64,000 nucleotides of DNA from Naasia sp. SYSU D00057 (GTDB taxonomy: Bacteria > Actinomycetota > Actinomycetes > Actinomycetales > Microbacteriaceae), in the NCBI RefSeq assembly GCF_017916505.1, contig NZ_JAFMSZ010000001.1, positions 1,426,001-1,490,000 of the forward strand, in the 5' to 3' direction. Within the stretch, counting starts at the first letter, position 1. Each line of letters starts with the position of its first letter. The notes beneath the pieces are model-generated. The model was not told where the DNA came from. It made no database searches and worked only from the letters and a program-made list of their open reading frames with translations. Below, one piece after another: positions 8,851 to 17,113 of this stretch. Position numbers and translations under genes: made by a program.

Positions 8851-10032
8851 TCAGCTGTACTTGCTCGGCGTCGGGTAGGCGCCGGTGAGCACGTACTCCC
8901 CCAGCTCCTTCGACTTGTAGACCACCGGGTCGTGCAGGGTGATCGTCCGCGCGTTCCGCCAGAACCGGTCGAAGCCGTGCGACGTCGTCGTGGCGCGCGC
9001 GCCGGTCAGCTCGAAGGCGCGGGACGTCACGTCGAGGACGGTGCGGGTCGAGTCGACCTTCGCCGCCGTGATCTCGATCGCCAGCTCGCCGCGCTCGCCG
9101 TCGGTGAGGTCCCACCCCTTGGCGACCGCCGCGGTCGCGAGCTCCGTCGCCCGCCAGACGAGCGCATCCGACGCACGGGTCGCGGCGACCAGCTCGCCGA
9201 GCGTGCCGAGGATGTACGGGTCCTTCAGCGCGCTGTCGACGCCGGAGGTCGGCCACGGCTTCGTCGCGCTGCGGGCGTAGCCGGCCGCGGCCTCGATCGC
9301 GCCTTCCGCGATGCCGACGTGCAGGTGCGACAGCAGCAGCTGGAAGAACAGGATCGACAGCGACGCGAAGGGCCGGTAGCCGGCGCCCTCCTGGTCGGAG
9401 GCGCCGAGCACGTGAGCGGCGGGCACCGCGACGTTCTCGAACGTCACCGAGCCGCTCGCGGACAGGCGCTGGCCCATGTTCTGCCAGTCGAGCGGATGCG
9501 TGACGCCGTCCGCCCTGCCGTCGATCACGATCGCGAGCTTCTCTCCCGTGCCCGCGACGGTGCCGCTCGCGGTGATCCGATCGGCGACGGAGGCGCCGGT
9601 GGCGAAGAACTTGCGGCCGGAGACGCGGTAGCCGTCGCCGTCCGGCGTGAGCACGAGGCCCTCGTCCCGCGGGTTGCCGGCGCCGCCCCAGAACCAGCCG
9701 TGCCGGGCGGTGTCGGCCCAGAGGTCGTGCACGCGGTCGGACCGGTCGTTGAGGATCGTCCGCCACGAGTTGAGGTAGTGGTAGGCGAGCACGTGGCCGA
9801 TCGACGCGTCAGCGCGGAGGATCGGGCGCACGACGCGCAGCACTGCCGACCAGTCGAGGCCTCCCCCGCCGAGCTCGGCCGGCACGAGGATCGGCAGCAG
9901 CCCCGCCTCGCGGATCAGCTGCACCTCCCGGTCCGGGTTCTCGTTCGCGGCGTCCCGGGCGACGACGTCCTCGCGCAGCCGCTCGGCGATCCTCTCCGCA
10001 GCGGCGACGGCCTCTTCCTCGGTGGTGATCAC
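8851..10032 (-). CDS. Flavin-dependent monooxygenase of the acyl-CoA dehydrogenase fold (DszC/SfnB-like)
   Basis: The 393-residue protein has the acyl-CoA dehydrogenase fold. Its C-terminal RNARTITLHDPVVYKSKELG and PTPSKYS resemble DszC, the dibenzothiophene monooxygenase, and SfnB-type proteins, not beta-oxidation enzymes. It lacks the catalytic Glu-Gly-Thr segment of true dehydrogenases. Such enzymes use reduced flavin and oxygen on organosulfur or other heteroatom compounds, which would suit a sulfur-scavenging locus. The GTG start has CGGAG and a TAGTCT box upstream. The substrate is unknown, and no flavin reductase is next to it. Confidence 0.75.
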   Translation of the reverse strand: MITTEEEAVAAAERIAERLREDVVARDAANENPDREVQLIREAGLLPILVPAELGGGGLDWSAVLRVVRPILRADASIGHVLAYHYLNSWRTILNDRSDRVHDLWADTARHGWFWGGAGNPRDEGLVLTPDGDGYRVSGRKFFATGASVADRITASGTVAGTGEKLAIVIDGRADGVTHPLDWQNMGQRLSASGSVTFENVAVPAAHVLGASDQEGAGYRPFASLSILFFQLLLSHLHVGIAEGAIEAAAGYARSATKPWPTSGVDSALKDPYILGTLGELVAATRASDALVWRATELATAAVAKGWDLTDGERGELAIEITAAKVDSTRTVLDVTSRAFELTGARATTTSHGFDRFWRNARTITLHDPVVYKSKELGEYVLTGAYPTPSKYS

Positions 10033-10090
10033 GACTCCGAAGACTAGCCGGGCGCTGCGGCAGCCTCGATTCGCGTTGCGGATCGCTACG

Positions 10091-10675
10091 TCAGCGCAGG
10101 CGGACCGCCAGCACGGCGGAGAGGGCGACCACGTCGACAGCCCGCACCGCGGCGGAGCGGCGTGGGAGCTCGAGGTCGTGCACGGCGAGGTCGAGGAAGT
10201 CGCGGCCGACCCGGTCGATGGTGCCGTCGAGCGCGCCGCTCGCGAGCTGGAGGCTGACCGGCACCCGGCGGCGCGCGAGGTCGCGCAGCACGAACGCGAG
10301 CCCGAGGCGGGCGGGCAGCGCGCGCTCGGCGTCCGCTGGAGGGTCGAGGGTGGCGGGGACGAGCCGCGGCGGCACGACGAGTGCGGCGACCGCCGAGAGC
10401 GGGACGATGACTCCGTCCGGTCGACCGTCGGCGGCCTCGCCGCTCAGCCAGTCCCGGCCGATCGTGCGGACGGTGACGGCGAGGGGATCCCCGGTCACGA
10501 GCCGCAGGCGCACCGGTTCGGAGGGCGCGGCCGCCACGACAGCGCAGAGGCGGTCGCGGAGGGACAGCCGGCCGAGGCGGAGCCGCTCCTCCTCCGCGCG
10601 CAGCTCGTCGCCCTCGGCGGTGAGCTCCTGTTCGAGCTGCCCCTCGAGGTCGTCGAACAGGCTGTCCCACCTCAT
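10091..10675 (-). CDS. Conserved hypothetical protein with two similar halves (possible Sm/SH3-like repeats)
   Basis: The 194-residue protein starts with a charged, probably coiled-coil segment (MRWDSLFDDLEGQLEQELTA). Two related strands-rich halves follow: LRLVTGDPLAVTVRTIGRDWL with VIVPLSAVAAL, and VSLQLASGALDGTIDRVGRDF with VRAVDVVALSAV. The pattern (a short hydrophobic strand, a G-turn, a TI-x-V/I-G-x-D/W strand, then a V-x-L-S-x-V strand) recalls Sm- or SH3-like barrels; this is my inference, not a family match. There is no signal peptide. The ATG lies eight bases after a TAGCCT box, so the mRNA may be leaderless. Confidence 0.65.
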   Translation of the reverse strand: MRWDSLFDDLEGQLEQELTAEGDELRAEEERLRLGRLSLRDRLCAVVAAAPSEPVRLRLVTGDPLAVTVRTIGRDWLSGEAADGRPDGVIVPLSAVAALVVPPRLVPATLDPPADAERALPARLGLAFVLRDLARRRVPVSLQLASGALDGTIDRVGRDFLDLAVHDLELPRRSAAVRAVDVVALSAVLAVRLR

Positions 10676-10768
10676 GCCCGCGAGGCTAGCCCCGGCTCCT
10701 CCCGGCCACACGCATTGTCCACACGCACCTGGGAGCCGCGTGCAGAGGGTCCGCCTAGCCTGTCCGGC
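10676..10768. promoter_or_regulatory. Mirror-image leaderless promoters between divergent genes
   Basis: TAGCCT (10756-10761) lies seven bases before the ATG at 10769 on the + strand. The same TAGCCT on the - strand (10683-10688) lies seven bases before the ATG at 10675. If these are -10 boxes, transcription starts one base before each start codon, with no room for a ribosome-binding site. Confidence 0.5.
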
Positions 10769-11645
10769 ATGCGCAGGGGGAACGCGACGATCGCGCGCGC
10801 GCTGGGGGCGGTGCTCGCGCTGCTGCTCGGCATGCTCGGCGCCGTCGCTTTCGCCGCCGCCCCCGCGGCCGCCGAGCGCCGATCTCGCGGCCCTGGCGAA
10901 CCAGGAGCGCTGGGCGAGCGGCCTGCCCGGGCTGCAGCGGAACGGCGACCTCGACCGGGTCGCCGCCGCCTGGGCCGCACAGATGGCGGCGGCCGGATCG
11001 CTCAGCCACAATCCGCAGACGGGCGCGCAGATCCCCGGCGGCTGGTCGAGGTGGGGCGAGAACGTCGCCCAGGGGCAGCGCTCGGGGGGCGAGATGCACA
11101 CGGCGTGGATGAACTCGCCGGGGCACCGCGCCAACATCCTCGGCGACTACACCGACGTCGGCATCGCCTTCGTCCGGGCGGGCGGAACGACCTGGGGCGT
11201 GCAGGTGTTCGCGAAGTACGCGGGCCATTCCGGGGTGGCGCCGCCCGTCGCCGCTCCGCCGGCCGCCGCCCCGCCGCCGGCCCCCGCCCCTGCTCCCGCT
11301 GCTCCCGAGGCCGAGCCTGCGCCGGCGCCTACCGAGGCGCCGAGCACCGCCTCGACCCCGACCCCGACCCCGACCCCGACGCCCACGCCCTCGGCACCCG
11401 CACCGGTCGCGACCCTCGACGCCCGCGAGGACCAGGAGGCGGCAGCCACCCCGCGGCCGACGCCGACCGCATCCGCCGCGTCAGCCGCCTCCGAGAAAGC
11501 CGACGGCGATCGGTCGGTGCCGGTCGCCGTCGTGGCCGCCGCGGGCGGCGGTGCGGGCCTCCTGCTGCTCGCCGGAGCGCTTCTGCTCCTCGCGCCCGTC
11601 CGGCGCCTGCTGGCGGGCTTCCGCCGCCCGCGGCGCCGCCACTGA
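10769..11645 (+). pseudogene. CAP-domain (SCP/PR1-like) surface protein, split by a one-base frameshift
   Basis: One frame from the ATG at 10769 encodes a clear signal peptide (MRRGNATIARALGAVLALL..., then FAAAPAAA). The mature protein lies in another frame from 10875: SADLAALANQERWASGL, SLSHNPQTG, WGENVAQG, WMNSPGHRANILGDYTDVG and WGVQVFAKY, the hallmark motifs of extracellular CAP proteins. A Pro/Ala-rich stalk with repeated TP follows, then a membrane segment and a basic tail (FRRPRRRH). Removing one base, the G at 10874, joins the signal peptide to the domain at a good cleavage site. So this is either a recent inactivation or a base-call error. If intact, it would be a wall-spanning, membrane-anchored protein. 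Confidence 0.75.
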
Positions 11646-11801
11646 CGCCCCTTCCGGGCAGTTATCCACATTCCGCATCGGTCATAGACACGCATGCCGC
11701 GGTGCTGGTTGAGTAACCGCACCCGATGACCCCCGTTCGGGGGGCTCCCGACCCTCGAATCATTGGCGACAACCCGATCCGTCCGCCCTGATGGAGTCGC
11801 G

Positions 11802-12236
11802 ATGACCTCACCCGTCCCTGCCGTGCGCGCAACGACGCGCGTCGCCCGCATCGTCCCCGACGACTACTTCGGACCGCAGCCCACGTCGGCCGATGCGCTC
11901 CCCGATCCGGTCCCCCTGCTCGAGAACCTCACGCGGTGCGTGATCGAGATCCTCGCGGGTGCCCGGGAGCTCGAGCAGATCGGCAGGTGGGTGGACGAGG
12001 ACGTCTACCGCCATCTGCTGAAGCGGGTCGTGCTCGCGTCCCGCGCCCGTGCGGTCCGCGGAGAGAAGGCAGCCCGGCCGGTGTTCACGATCGGCACGAC
12101 GCACGTGTTCTCGCCTCGGGACGGGGTGATCGAGGCCACCGTCACGGTGCGGGGCCGCACCCGCAGCCGCGCGGTGGCCCTCCGCCTCGAGGGCCTCGAC
12201 TCCCGCTGGCGCGCCACCGCCATCCACGTGCTCTGA
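11802..12236 (+). CDS. DUF6459 (Rv3235-like) protein
   Basis: The 144-residue protein has a short disordered start, a helix (LLENLTRCVIEILAGARELEQI), a WVDEDVYRHLLKRVVLASR segment and a strand-rich end (VIEATVTVRGRTRSRAVALRLE, RWRATAIHVL). This is the pattern of the actinobacterial Rv3235 family, which usually lies close to secA and whose function is unknown. The ATG is chosen for the GGAG upstream; an in-frame ATG at 11763 would add 13 residues. Here secA is some 13 kb away, beyond a catabolic island. Confidence 0.72.
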   Translation: MTSPVPAVRATTRVARIVPDDYFGPQPTSADALPDPVPLLENLTRCVIEILAGARELEQIGRWVDEDVYRHLLKRVVLASRARAVRGEKAARPVFTIGTTHVFSPRDGVIEATVTVRGRTRSRAVALRLEGLDSRWRATAIHVL

Positions 12237-12281
12237 GCCGGCGACGAGTCGCCACCGACGACCATCCAGCAGGGGTGCCGC

Positions 12282-13031
12282 TCAGGCTCGGCGGATGACG
12301 CTGAACGAGATTTCGTCCCCCCGGTGGTAGTCCTGGGCGAACAGGACCCGCCGCCCCTCCCGGGTGATCCCCACCTCGGTCACGAGCAGCCAGGGACCGA
12401 GCCCGTCCAGATTGTGTGCGGTCGCGATGTCGTCGGGCAGGTTGACGGCGGAGATCGTCGCCACCGAAGAGCGGATCTGGTGACCGTGAGCCTCCAGCGC
12501 TCCGGTGAGCGAACCGCCCCAGTCCCGATACGCGATAGGTCCGGGAAGAGCGTCGCGGACTATGACGTTCGCGCTGACCACCATGGGCCTGTCGTCCCCG
12601 AAGCGGATGCGGAGCAGCCTGATGACAGCGGTGCCGCCGGGGACCTCGAGAGCGTCTGCCTCTTCCTCGCTTGACTCCCCCTCCTCCACGCGCAGCACTG
12701 CGCTCGACACTCGGAAGCCACGTCCTTCGAGCACCTGGGTGATGCTTTCGTACTTCGTCATGGGGCGCTCGACCCGGAGCGACCCCTCGGCAGAGATGAA
12801 TCGCCCCTGTCCCTGCACTGCCGACAGGATCCCCTGCTGCTCGAGCAGCTTCAGCGCCTCACGCAGCGTCGGTCGGGAGACGCCGAACAGCTCGGACAGC
12901 TCCGCCTCGGTACTGAGACGATCACCCGGCTTGAGTCCCAATCGGGAGATGAGTGCGATCACTTCGTCCCGAAGGCGATCCACCCTCGTCGTCTTCGCGA
13001 TGCCTGCGACAGCGTCGGCGCTCTCCGGCAT
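12282..13031 (-). CDS. GntR-family regulator with UTRA effector domain (FrlR-like)
   Basis: The 249-residue protein has an N-terminal winged helix (LGLKPGDRLSTEAELSELFG and VSRPTLREALKLLEQQG) and a UTRA ligand domain from about residue 95 (VLRVEEGESSEEEA, VIRLLRIRFGDDRPM, AQDYHRGDEISFSV). This is the HutC/FrlR branch, which senses sugar phosphates or related metabolites. The ATG at 13031 follows AAGGAGAT. It diverges from the SIS deglycase gene; the gap holds palindromic sites that recur before the importer operon. It therefore probably represses both transcripts until a glycated-amine intermediate is bound. Confidence 0.88.
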   Translation of the reverse strand: MPESADAVAGIAKTTRVDRLRDEVIALISRLGLKPGDRLSTEAELSELFGVSRPTLREALKLLEQQGILSAVQGQGRFISAEGSLRVERPMTKYESITQVLEGRGFRVSSAVLRVEEGESSEEEADALEVPGGTAVIRLLRIRFGDDRPMVVSANVIVRDALPGPIAYRDWGGSLTGALEAHGHQIRSSVATISAVNLPDDIATAHNLDGLGPWLLVTEVGITREGRRVLFAQDYHRGDEISFSVIRRA

Positions 13032-13093
13032 TCCATCTCCTTCGGTCTCGAATCGCAAGCGTATCCGCCGGATGGCCCACAGCTGCGCTAATG

Positions 13094-13126
13094 TTGTCAG
13101 ACAGCGCATTGCTGTTGCCAGACAAC
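13094..13126. promoter_or_regulatory. Predicted GntR operator pair before the SIS deglycase gene
   Basis: Two sites lie in the divergent gap: TTGTCAGACA (13094-13103) and GTTGCCAGACAAC (13114-13126), 20 bp apart centre to centre. Both fit the palindrome GTTGTC-A-GACAAC, which is found almost perfectly again at 20251-20263 before the importer operon. The match to the regulator is inferred from position. Confidence 0.65.
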
Positions 13127-13146
13127 CACCAGTGAGAAGAGAACTG

Positions 13147-14160
13147 ATGTTGAACTTCGACGAGAAGCACTACCTGAGCGTCCAGTCCGGCGCCGTCGCT
13201 CTCGCCCAGCCGATCCACGACGCACTGAAGAAGGAACTCGACGCCGGCGTCGAGAACATCTTCTTCATGGGAGCAGGAGGGGTCGCGTTCCTCACGCTGC
13301 CCGCTGCACGGATCCTCCAGACGAAGTCGACCTTCCCCACGTTCGTCGACATGGCCGCCGAGGTGGTCCACACCGGGAACGTGAACCTGGGCCCGAAGTC
13401 GCTCGTACTGTTCCCGTCCGTCTCGGGCACCACGAAGGAAGCGATCGCCGCTCTGGAGTTCGCCAAGTCCAAGGGCGCCCGGGTGCTGACGCTCACCGGA
13501 ACCGCGGGAACCCCCCTCGCCGATCTCGCGGACATCAATTTCCAGAACGACGCCGCCGACGACACCTCGAGCGAGAACTTCTACCTGCAGACCCTGTTCA
13601 TCGCGCTCTCGATCATGCACTTGCGCGGGGAATACGACGAGTACGACGAAGTCATCGCCGAGCTGCAGACCCTCCCTCAACTCCTCGTCGACGTGAAGGC
13701 CGCGTTCGAGCCGCGCGCCGAGGCCCTCGCGCTCGAGATGAAGGACGAGCAGAACCACATCTTCACCGGGGCGGGCGGCGCCTGGTATGAGGCGTGGTAC
13801 TACGCCATGTGCATCCTCGAGGAGATGCAGTGGGTGTGGACTCGCCCCGTCCACGCCTCCGACTTCTTCCACGGGACCCTCGAGCTCACCGAAAAGGACA
13901 CGACCGTCTTCCTGTTCAAGGGCGAGGACGAAAGCCGACCGCTCGCAGACCGGGTGGAGCGCTTCGTTCCGACGGTGTCCGAGAAGCTGCGGGTCTTCGA
14001 CTCGAAGGACTTCGAGCTGAAGGGCCTGTCGCCCCGGACCCGCGCACTGGTCTCGCCGATCGTCTTCGCCGCGGCCTTGGAGCGTCTGAGTGCACACCTC
14101 GAGATCGTCCGGAACCACCCGCTGACGACGCGCCGCTACTACAAGAAGGGCGACTTCTAG
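13147..14160 (+). CDS. SIS-domain deglycase, FrlB-like (fructosamine-6-phosphate type)
   Basis: The 337-residue protein has two SIS (sugar isomerase) domains: FFMGAGGVAFLTLPAARIL and SVSGTTKEAIAALE, then IFTGAGGAWYEAWYYAM. Its C-terminal NHPLTTRRYYKKGDF and FLFKGEDESRPL resemble the fructoselysine-6-phosphate deglycase FrlB, which splits the phosphorylated Amadori product to glucose-6-phosphate and the amine. The FrlB catalytic pair in SGEFRHGP is here SDFFHGT, keeping His242 but with Asp239 for Glu. It diverges from the GntR gene, and a FrlD-like kinase is in the same island. The family is clear; the exact amine is unknown. Confidence 0.82.
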   Translation: MLNFDEKHYLSVQSGAVALAQPIHDALKKELDAGVENIFFMGAGGVAFLTLPAARILQTKSTFPTFVDMAAEVVHTGNVNLGPKSLVLFPSVSGTTKEAIAALEFAKSKGARVLTLTGTAGTPLADLADINFQNDAADDTSSENFYLQTLFIALSIMHLRGEYDEYDEVIAELQTLPQLLVDVKAAFEPRAEALALEMKDEQNHIFTGAGGAWYEAWYYAMCILEEMQWVWTRPVHASDFFHGTLELTEKDTTVFLFKGEDESRPLADRVERFVPTVSEKLRVFDSKDFELKGLSPRTRALVSPIVFAAALERLSAHLEIVRNHPLTTRRYYKKGDF

Positions 14161-14186
14161 GAGCAGCGCCTTCGGGTGAGCGAACA

Positions 14187-14218
14187 GGGGCGGCGGTCCG
14201 TATCCGGAACGCCGCCCC
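14187..14218. terminator. Hairpin terminator between SIS and HAD genes
   Basis: GGGGCGGCG (14187-14195) pairs with CGCCGCCCC (14210-14218) and is followed by TCCTTCGTCCTC. It lies 27 bases after the SIS gene stop, between convergent genes. Confidence 0.75.
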
Positions 14219-14295
14219 TCCTTCGTCCTCGCAGACGTCATGAGCCGGCCGCATGACGGCGGCCCAGCACTCCGTTTCCCCTCGGCGACAGCGCG

Positions 14296-14979
14296 TCACG
14301 CCGGGGCGTCGGAGAGTCCACCGGTGGTCCTCAGCTCCTCGATCAGCCTTGGCAACTGGGCCATCCTTTCGAACCGCGTCGCCTTCTGGCGACTTTCGAT
14401 CCGCGGAGCTTCCGTTCGGTAGGCCAGCACCCGCATCCCCGCGGCGAGCGCCGCGTTCACTCCGAAGGAGCTGTCATCGATTGCGATGCAGCGTTCCGGC
14501 GGGACCCTCAGCATCTCCGCGGCGCGCAGGTAGACGTCCGGCGCGGGCTTGCCGCGCCGGACATCCTCGGCGCTCGCGATGCATCCCTCGAACTTCGGCA
14601 GCAGCCCCGCGGCTTCGAGGCTGAGGCGGATTCGCGCGTGGTCGCTGTTCGAGGCGACCGCGATGGGGAGCCGGATCGCGTCGAGAGCGGCGGAGACGCC
14701 CTCGATCGACTGCACCCCGTCACGAAGCGCCTCATCGAGCCAATGCCGATAGGGCGCGAACCAGCCGGCTGGGAGCCGGCGGCCCAAGTTCTTCTCGAGC
14801 TCCGCAACGAGGAACTCCTGCGAGCACCCCGTGAATCTGCTCGTCACGGTGTCAAGATCGACGTTCCAGCCGAGGTCGGCGAATACCCGCTGCGACACGA
14901 CCGCGCTGAGCGACTCGCTGTCGACGAGCACACCGTCGCAGTCGAACACCACCGCATCGAAGAACGGCGCCCCGGACAT
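14296..14979 (-). CDS. HAD-superfamily phosphatase or phosphomutase (beta-phosphoglucomutase-like)
   Basis: The 227-residue protein has the four HAD motifs: FDCDGVLVDSE (nucleophile Asp and acid Asp), VASNSDHARI, GKPAPDVYLRAAEML and IDDSSFGVNAALAAGM. A helical cap lies between motifs I and II. This is the YcjU/beta-phosphoglucomutase subfamily, acting on small sugar phosphates. Two starts are possible: the ATG at 14979, or a GTG at 15012 that shares GTGA with the peptidase stop. A strong hairpin covers the ATG. It is the last gene of the importer-peptidase operon and may dephosphorylate or remodel a sugar phosphate from that pathway. Confidence 0.82.
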   Translation of the reverse strand: MSGAPFFDAVVFDCDGVLVDSESLSAVVSQRVFADLGWNVDLDTVTSRFTGCSQEFLVAELEKNLGRRLPAGWFAPYRHWLDEALRDGVQSIEGVSAALDAIRLPIAVASNSDHARIRLSLEAAGLLPKFEGCIASAEDVRRGKPAPDVYLRAAEMLRVPPERCIAIDDSSFGVNAALAAGMRVLAYRTEAPRIESRQKATRFERMAQLPRLIEELRTTGGLSDAPA

Positions 14980-14995
14980 TCCGTCCGGGGCGCCG
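14965..14995. promoter_or_regulatory. 13-bp perfect hairpin covering the HAD gene start codon
   Basis: CGGCGCCCCGGAC (14965-14977) pairs with GTCCGGGGCGCCG (14983-14995) around a five-base loop that includes part of the ATG. In mRNA this would bury the start at 14979. It favours the upstream GTG or coupling to translation of the peptidase gene. Confidence 0.55.
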
Positions 14996-15008
14996 ACATG
15001 ACTCCGCG

Positions 15009-16346
15009 TCACGCGCACCAGCCGAGGGCCGTGCGGACCATCATCTTCGCCGCTACGGGGATCATCTCCACGTTCACCGCCTCGTCCGCGGCGTGAGCCA
15101 CCAGCAGGTCGCCAGGTCCGCAGACGAGCGCTGGAATGCCTCGTGCCTCGTAGAAGGACGCGTCCGATTGGGCGCCGTTCGGTCCCGGGCCGTCGAGAGC
15201 GGCACCTCCCACGCCGGCCACGGCGTCGTTGCGCGCCGCCATTGCGGCACGCGCGAACTCCGAGGCCGGGTCGGTGTACGCCGGAGGCCAGGTGTCGATC
15301 CACTCGAACTCGATGGGATGCTCGCGCAGCCAGGGGTCGAGTGACGCGGCAGTGGTGAGGTGGCCCTCCACCTCTGCCCTGATCTGCTCCGACGTCTCCC
15401 CGGGGGGAAACGACAGGAGGTAGTCGAATCGCGCTCGGTCCGGGAAGTAAGGCGCCGCCGGGAAGCCGATGTCGGCATGCAGGACGCCGGGGTGGATGAT
15501 GAACGCCCCGGGCGGGAACTGTGGATGCACCTTGGAGAAGGCCCACTGCTCCTCGAGCTGCCGCATGGCGTTGTACACGTAGACGGCCTTGTCGATCGCG
15601 TTCACGCCGACGCTGTCGCCGCCCCCTCCCGCCCGGATGGCGAGACCTCGGGAGGCCCAGTGAGTGGACCGTCCCCGCACCGTCACCGAGAACAGGTAGT
15701 TCCCGGCCGCGGTGTTGGCCACCTGCAGCAGGCGCTCGCCGGTGGAGGTCGGCTCAGGAATGAGGGCCGCGTCGACGGTGAATCCGGCGTCCAGGACGGC
15801 GGATGTGCCGACCTGGTGACTCATGGTCTCCTCGCCCACGACCGAGTGGATCTGCAGATCGCCCGCGAGCTCGACCCCCGCTCGGCGCAGGGCCTCGACG
15901 GCGAGCCACATGGCGGCGTGACCGGCCTTCATGTCAGTCGCACCGAGTCCATAGAGCAGGTTGCCCTCCCGCTCGGCCTTCCAGGGGTCGGCGAATCGCC
16001 CGCGCTGTGGCGCAACCGTGTCGATGTGACCGTTGAACGCGAGCGAGCGCCCGCCGCCGGTGCCGGCGCGGACACCGACGAGGTTGGCTCGGCCCTGGTC
16101 GGCCTCGACGAGATGCGTCTCCATTCCCGAGCGCCGCAGCCACTCGCCGAGCAGCTCGTTCGCGCGGGTCTCTCCGCCCCTGTAGGCGCCCGCGTCTACA
16201 CCGGGCTGCACCGGATTGACGCTCGGGACACCCACGAGTTCGACCAGGAGCTGTTCCGCTTCTCCGGCGTGAGCATCGATCAGCGCGTCGAGGGCCATGA
16301 GGTCCGCGTCATGCTCGGGCCGCCGCGAGGTGACGGACGAGCTCAC
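15009..16346 (-). CDS. M20-family metallopeptidase/deacylase (ArgE-DapE type)
   Basis: The 445-residue protein has the M20 zinc motifs: GHIDTV (His107, Asp109), LGATDMKAG (Asp138, bridging), GEET (Glu172 catalytic and Glu173) and a late HAADEAVN with a zinc His. It has no signal peptide. Relatives cleave N-acyl amino acids or small peptides in the cytoplasm. In a fructosamine island it could release amino acids from imported glycated peptides or acylated forms. The GTG start shares GTGA with the ATPase stop, so it belongs to the importer operon. Confidence 0.88.
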   Translation of the reverse strand: MSSSVTSRRPEHDADLMALDALIDAHAGEAEQLLVELVGVPSVNPVQPGVDAGAYRGGETRANELLGEWLRRSGMETHLVEADQGRANLVGVRAGTGGGRSLAFNGHIDTVAPQRGRFADPWKAEREGNLLYGLGATDMKAGHAAMWLAVEALRRAGVELAGDLQIHSVVGEETMSHQVGTSAVLDAGFTVDAALIPEPTSTGERLLQVANTAAGNYLFSVTVRGRSTHWASRGLAIRAGGGGDSVGVNAIDKAVYVYNAMRQLEEQWAFSKVHPQFPPGAFIIHPGVLHADIGFPAAPYFPDRARFDYLLSFPPGETSEQIRAEVEGHLTTAASLDPWLREHPIEFEWIDTWPPAYTDPASEFARAAMAARNDAVAGVGGAALDGPGPNGAQSDASFYEARGIPALVCGPGDLLVAHAADEAVNVEMIPVAAKMMVRTALGWCA

Positions 16347-17104
16347 GATGCCACCACTTCGAAGCCGGTGATCGCCTTCACCAGGCTGTCCGGCGTGAAC
16401 GTGCTCGTGGGCGCATCGACGGCAACCCGTCCGAGGCGCATCACGACGATGCGATCGGTCACCTCGAGCACGTGCGGAAGCGTGTGCGAGATGAAGATGA
16501 CGGCGAGGCCCTTCTCGCGGGCCTGCTTGATCACGTGCAGCACCTCCGCCGACTGCCGCGCGCCGAGGTGGTTCGTCGGCTCGTCGAGGATGATCACCTT
16601 GGTGGCCCACGTCACCGCGCGGCCGATCGCCACGGCCTGCCGCTGACCGCCCGACAGCTTCGCGACGGAACGCGATGACGACGGGACCGCGATGCCGACC
16701 TTCTCGAGCTCCTGCCGCGCGCGGGCATCCATGCTCTTGTTCGCGAGGAAGCCGAGCTTGCCCCAGAACCCCGGCACGACCTCCTCCCTGCCGAGGAACA
16801 CGTTCGCGCTAACCGACAGGTCGGGCGCAAGGCTCGAGTCCTGGTAGAGGGTCTCGATCCCCCTCTCGAGGGCGTCGTGCGGCGAGTTCCACTCCACGGG
16901 CTGTCCGTCCAGGTACAGCGCGCCGGCGTCCGGCTTGTGAGCGCCGGACAGCGCCTTGACCAGGGTGGACTTGCCGGCGCCGTTGTCGCCGACGAGCCCC
17001 ACGACCTCGCCTGCGGCAACCGAGAAGTCGACATTGTCGAGCGCGATCACGTTGCCGTAATTCTTCGAGATGCCCCGGGCCTCGTAGACGGGCTGCTTGC
17101 TCAT
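16343..17104 (-). CDS. ABC importer ATPase, single domain (FrcA-like sugar type)
   Basis: The 253-residue protein has one nucleotide-binding domain: Walker A GDNGAGKST, signature LSGGQRQAVAIGRAV, Walker B VIILDEPTNHLG and the switch His in FISHTLPHV. Most ribose-type importers use a two-domain ATPase; single-domain forms such as FrcA also exist and act as a homodimer. It lies ten bases downstream of the permease gene. It energises uptake for the two binding proteins upstream. Confidence 0.9.
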   Translation of the reverse strand: MSKQPVYEARGISKNYGNVIALDNVDFSVAAGEVVGLVGDNGAGKSTLVKALSGAHKPDAGALYLDGQPVEWNSPHDALERGIETLYQDSSLAPDLSVSANVFLGREEVVPGFWGKLGFLANKSMDARARQELEKVGIAVPSSSRSVAKLSGGQRQAVAIGRAVTWATKVIILDEPTNHLGARQSAEVLHVIKQAREKGLAVIFISHTLPHVLEVTDRIVVMRLGRVAVDAPTSTFTPDSLVKAITGFEVVAS

Positions 17105-17113
17105 GCTGTGCTC

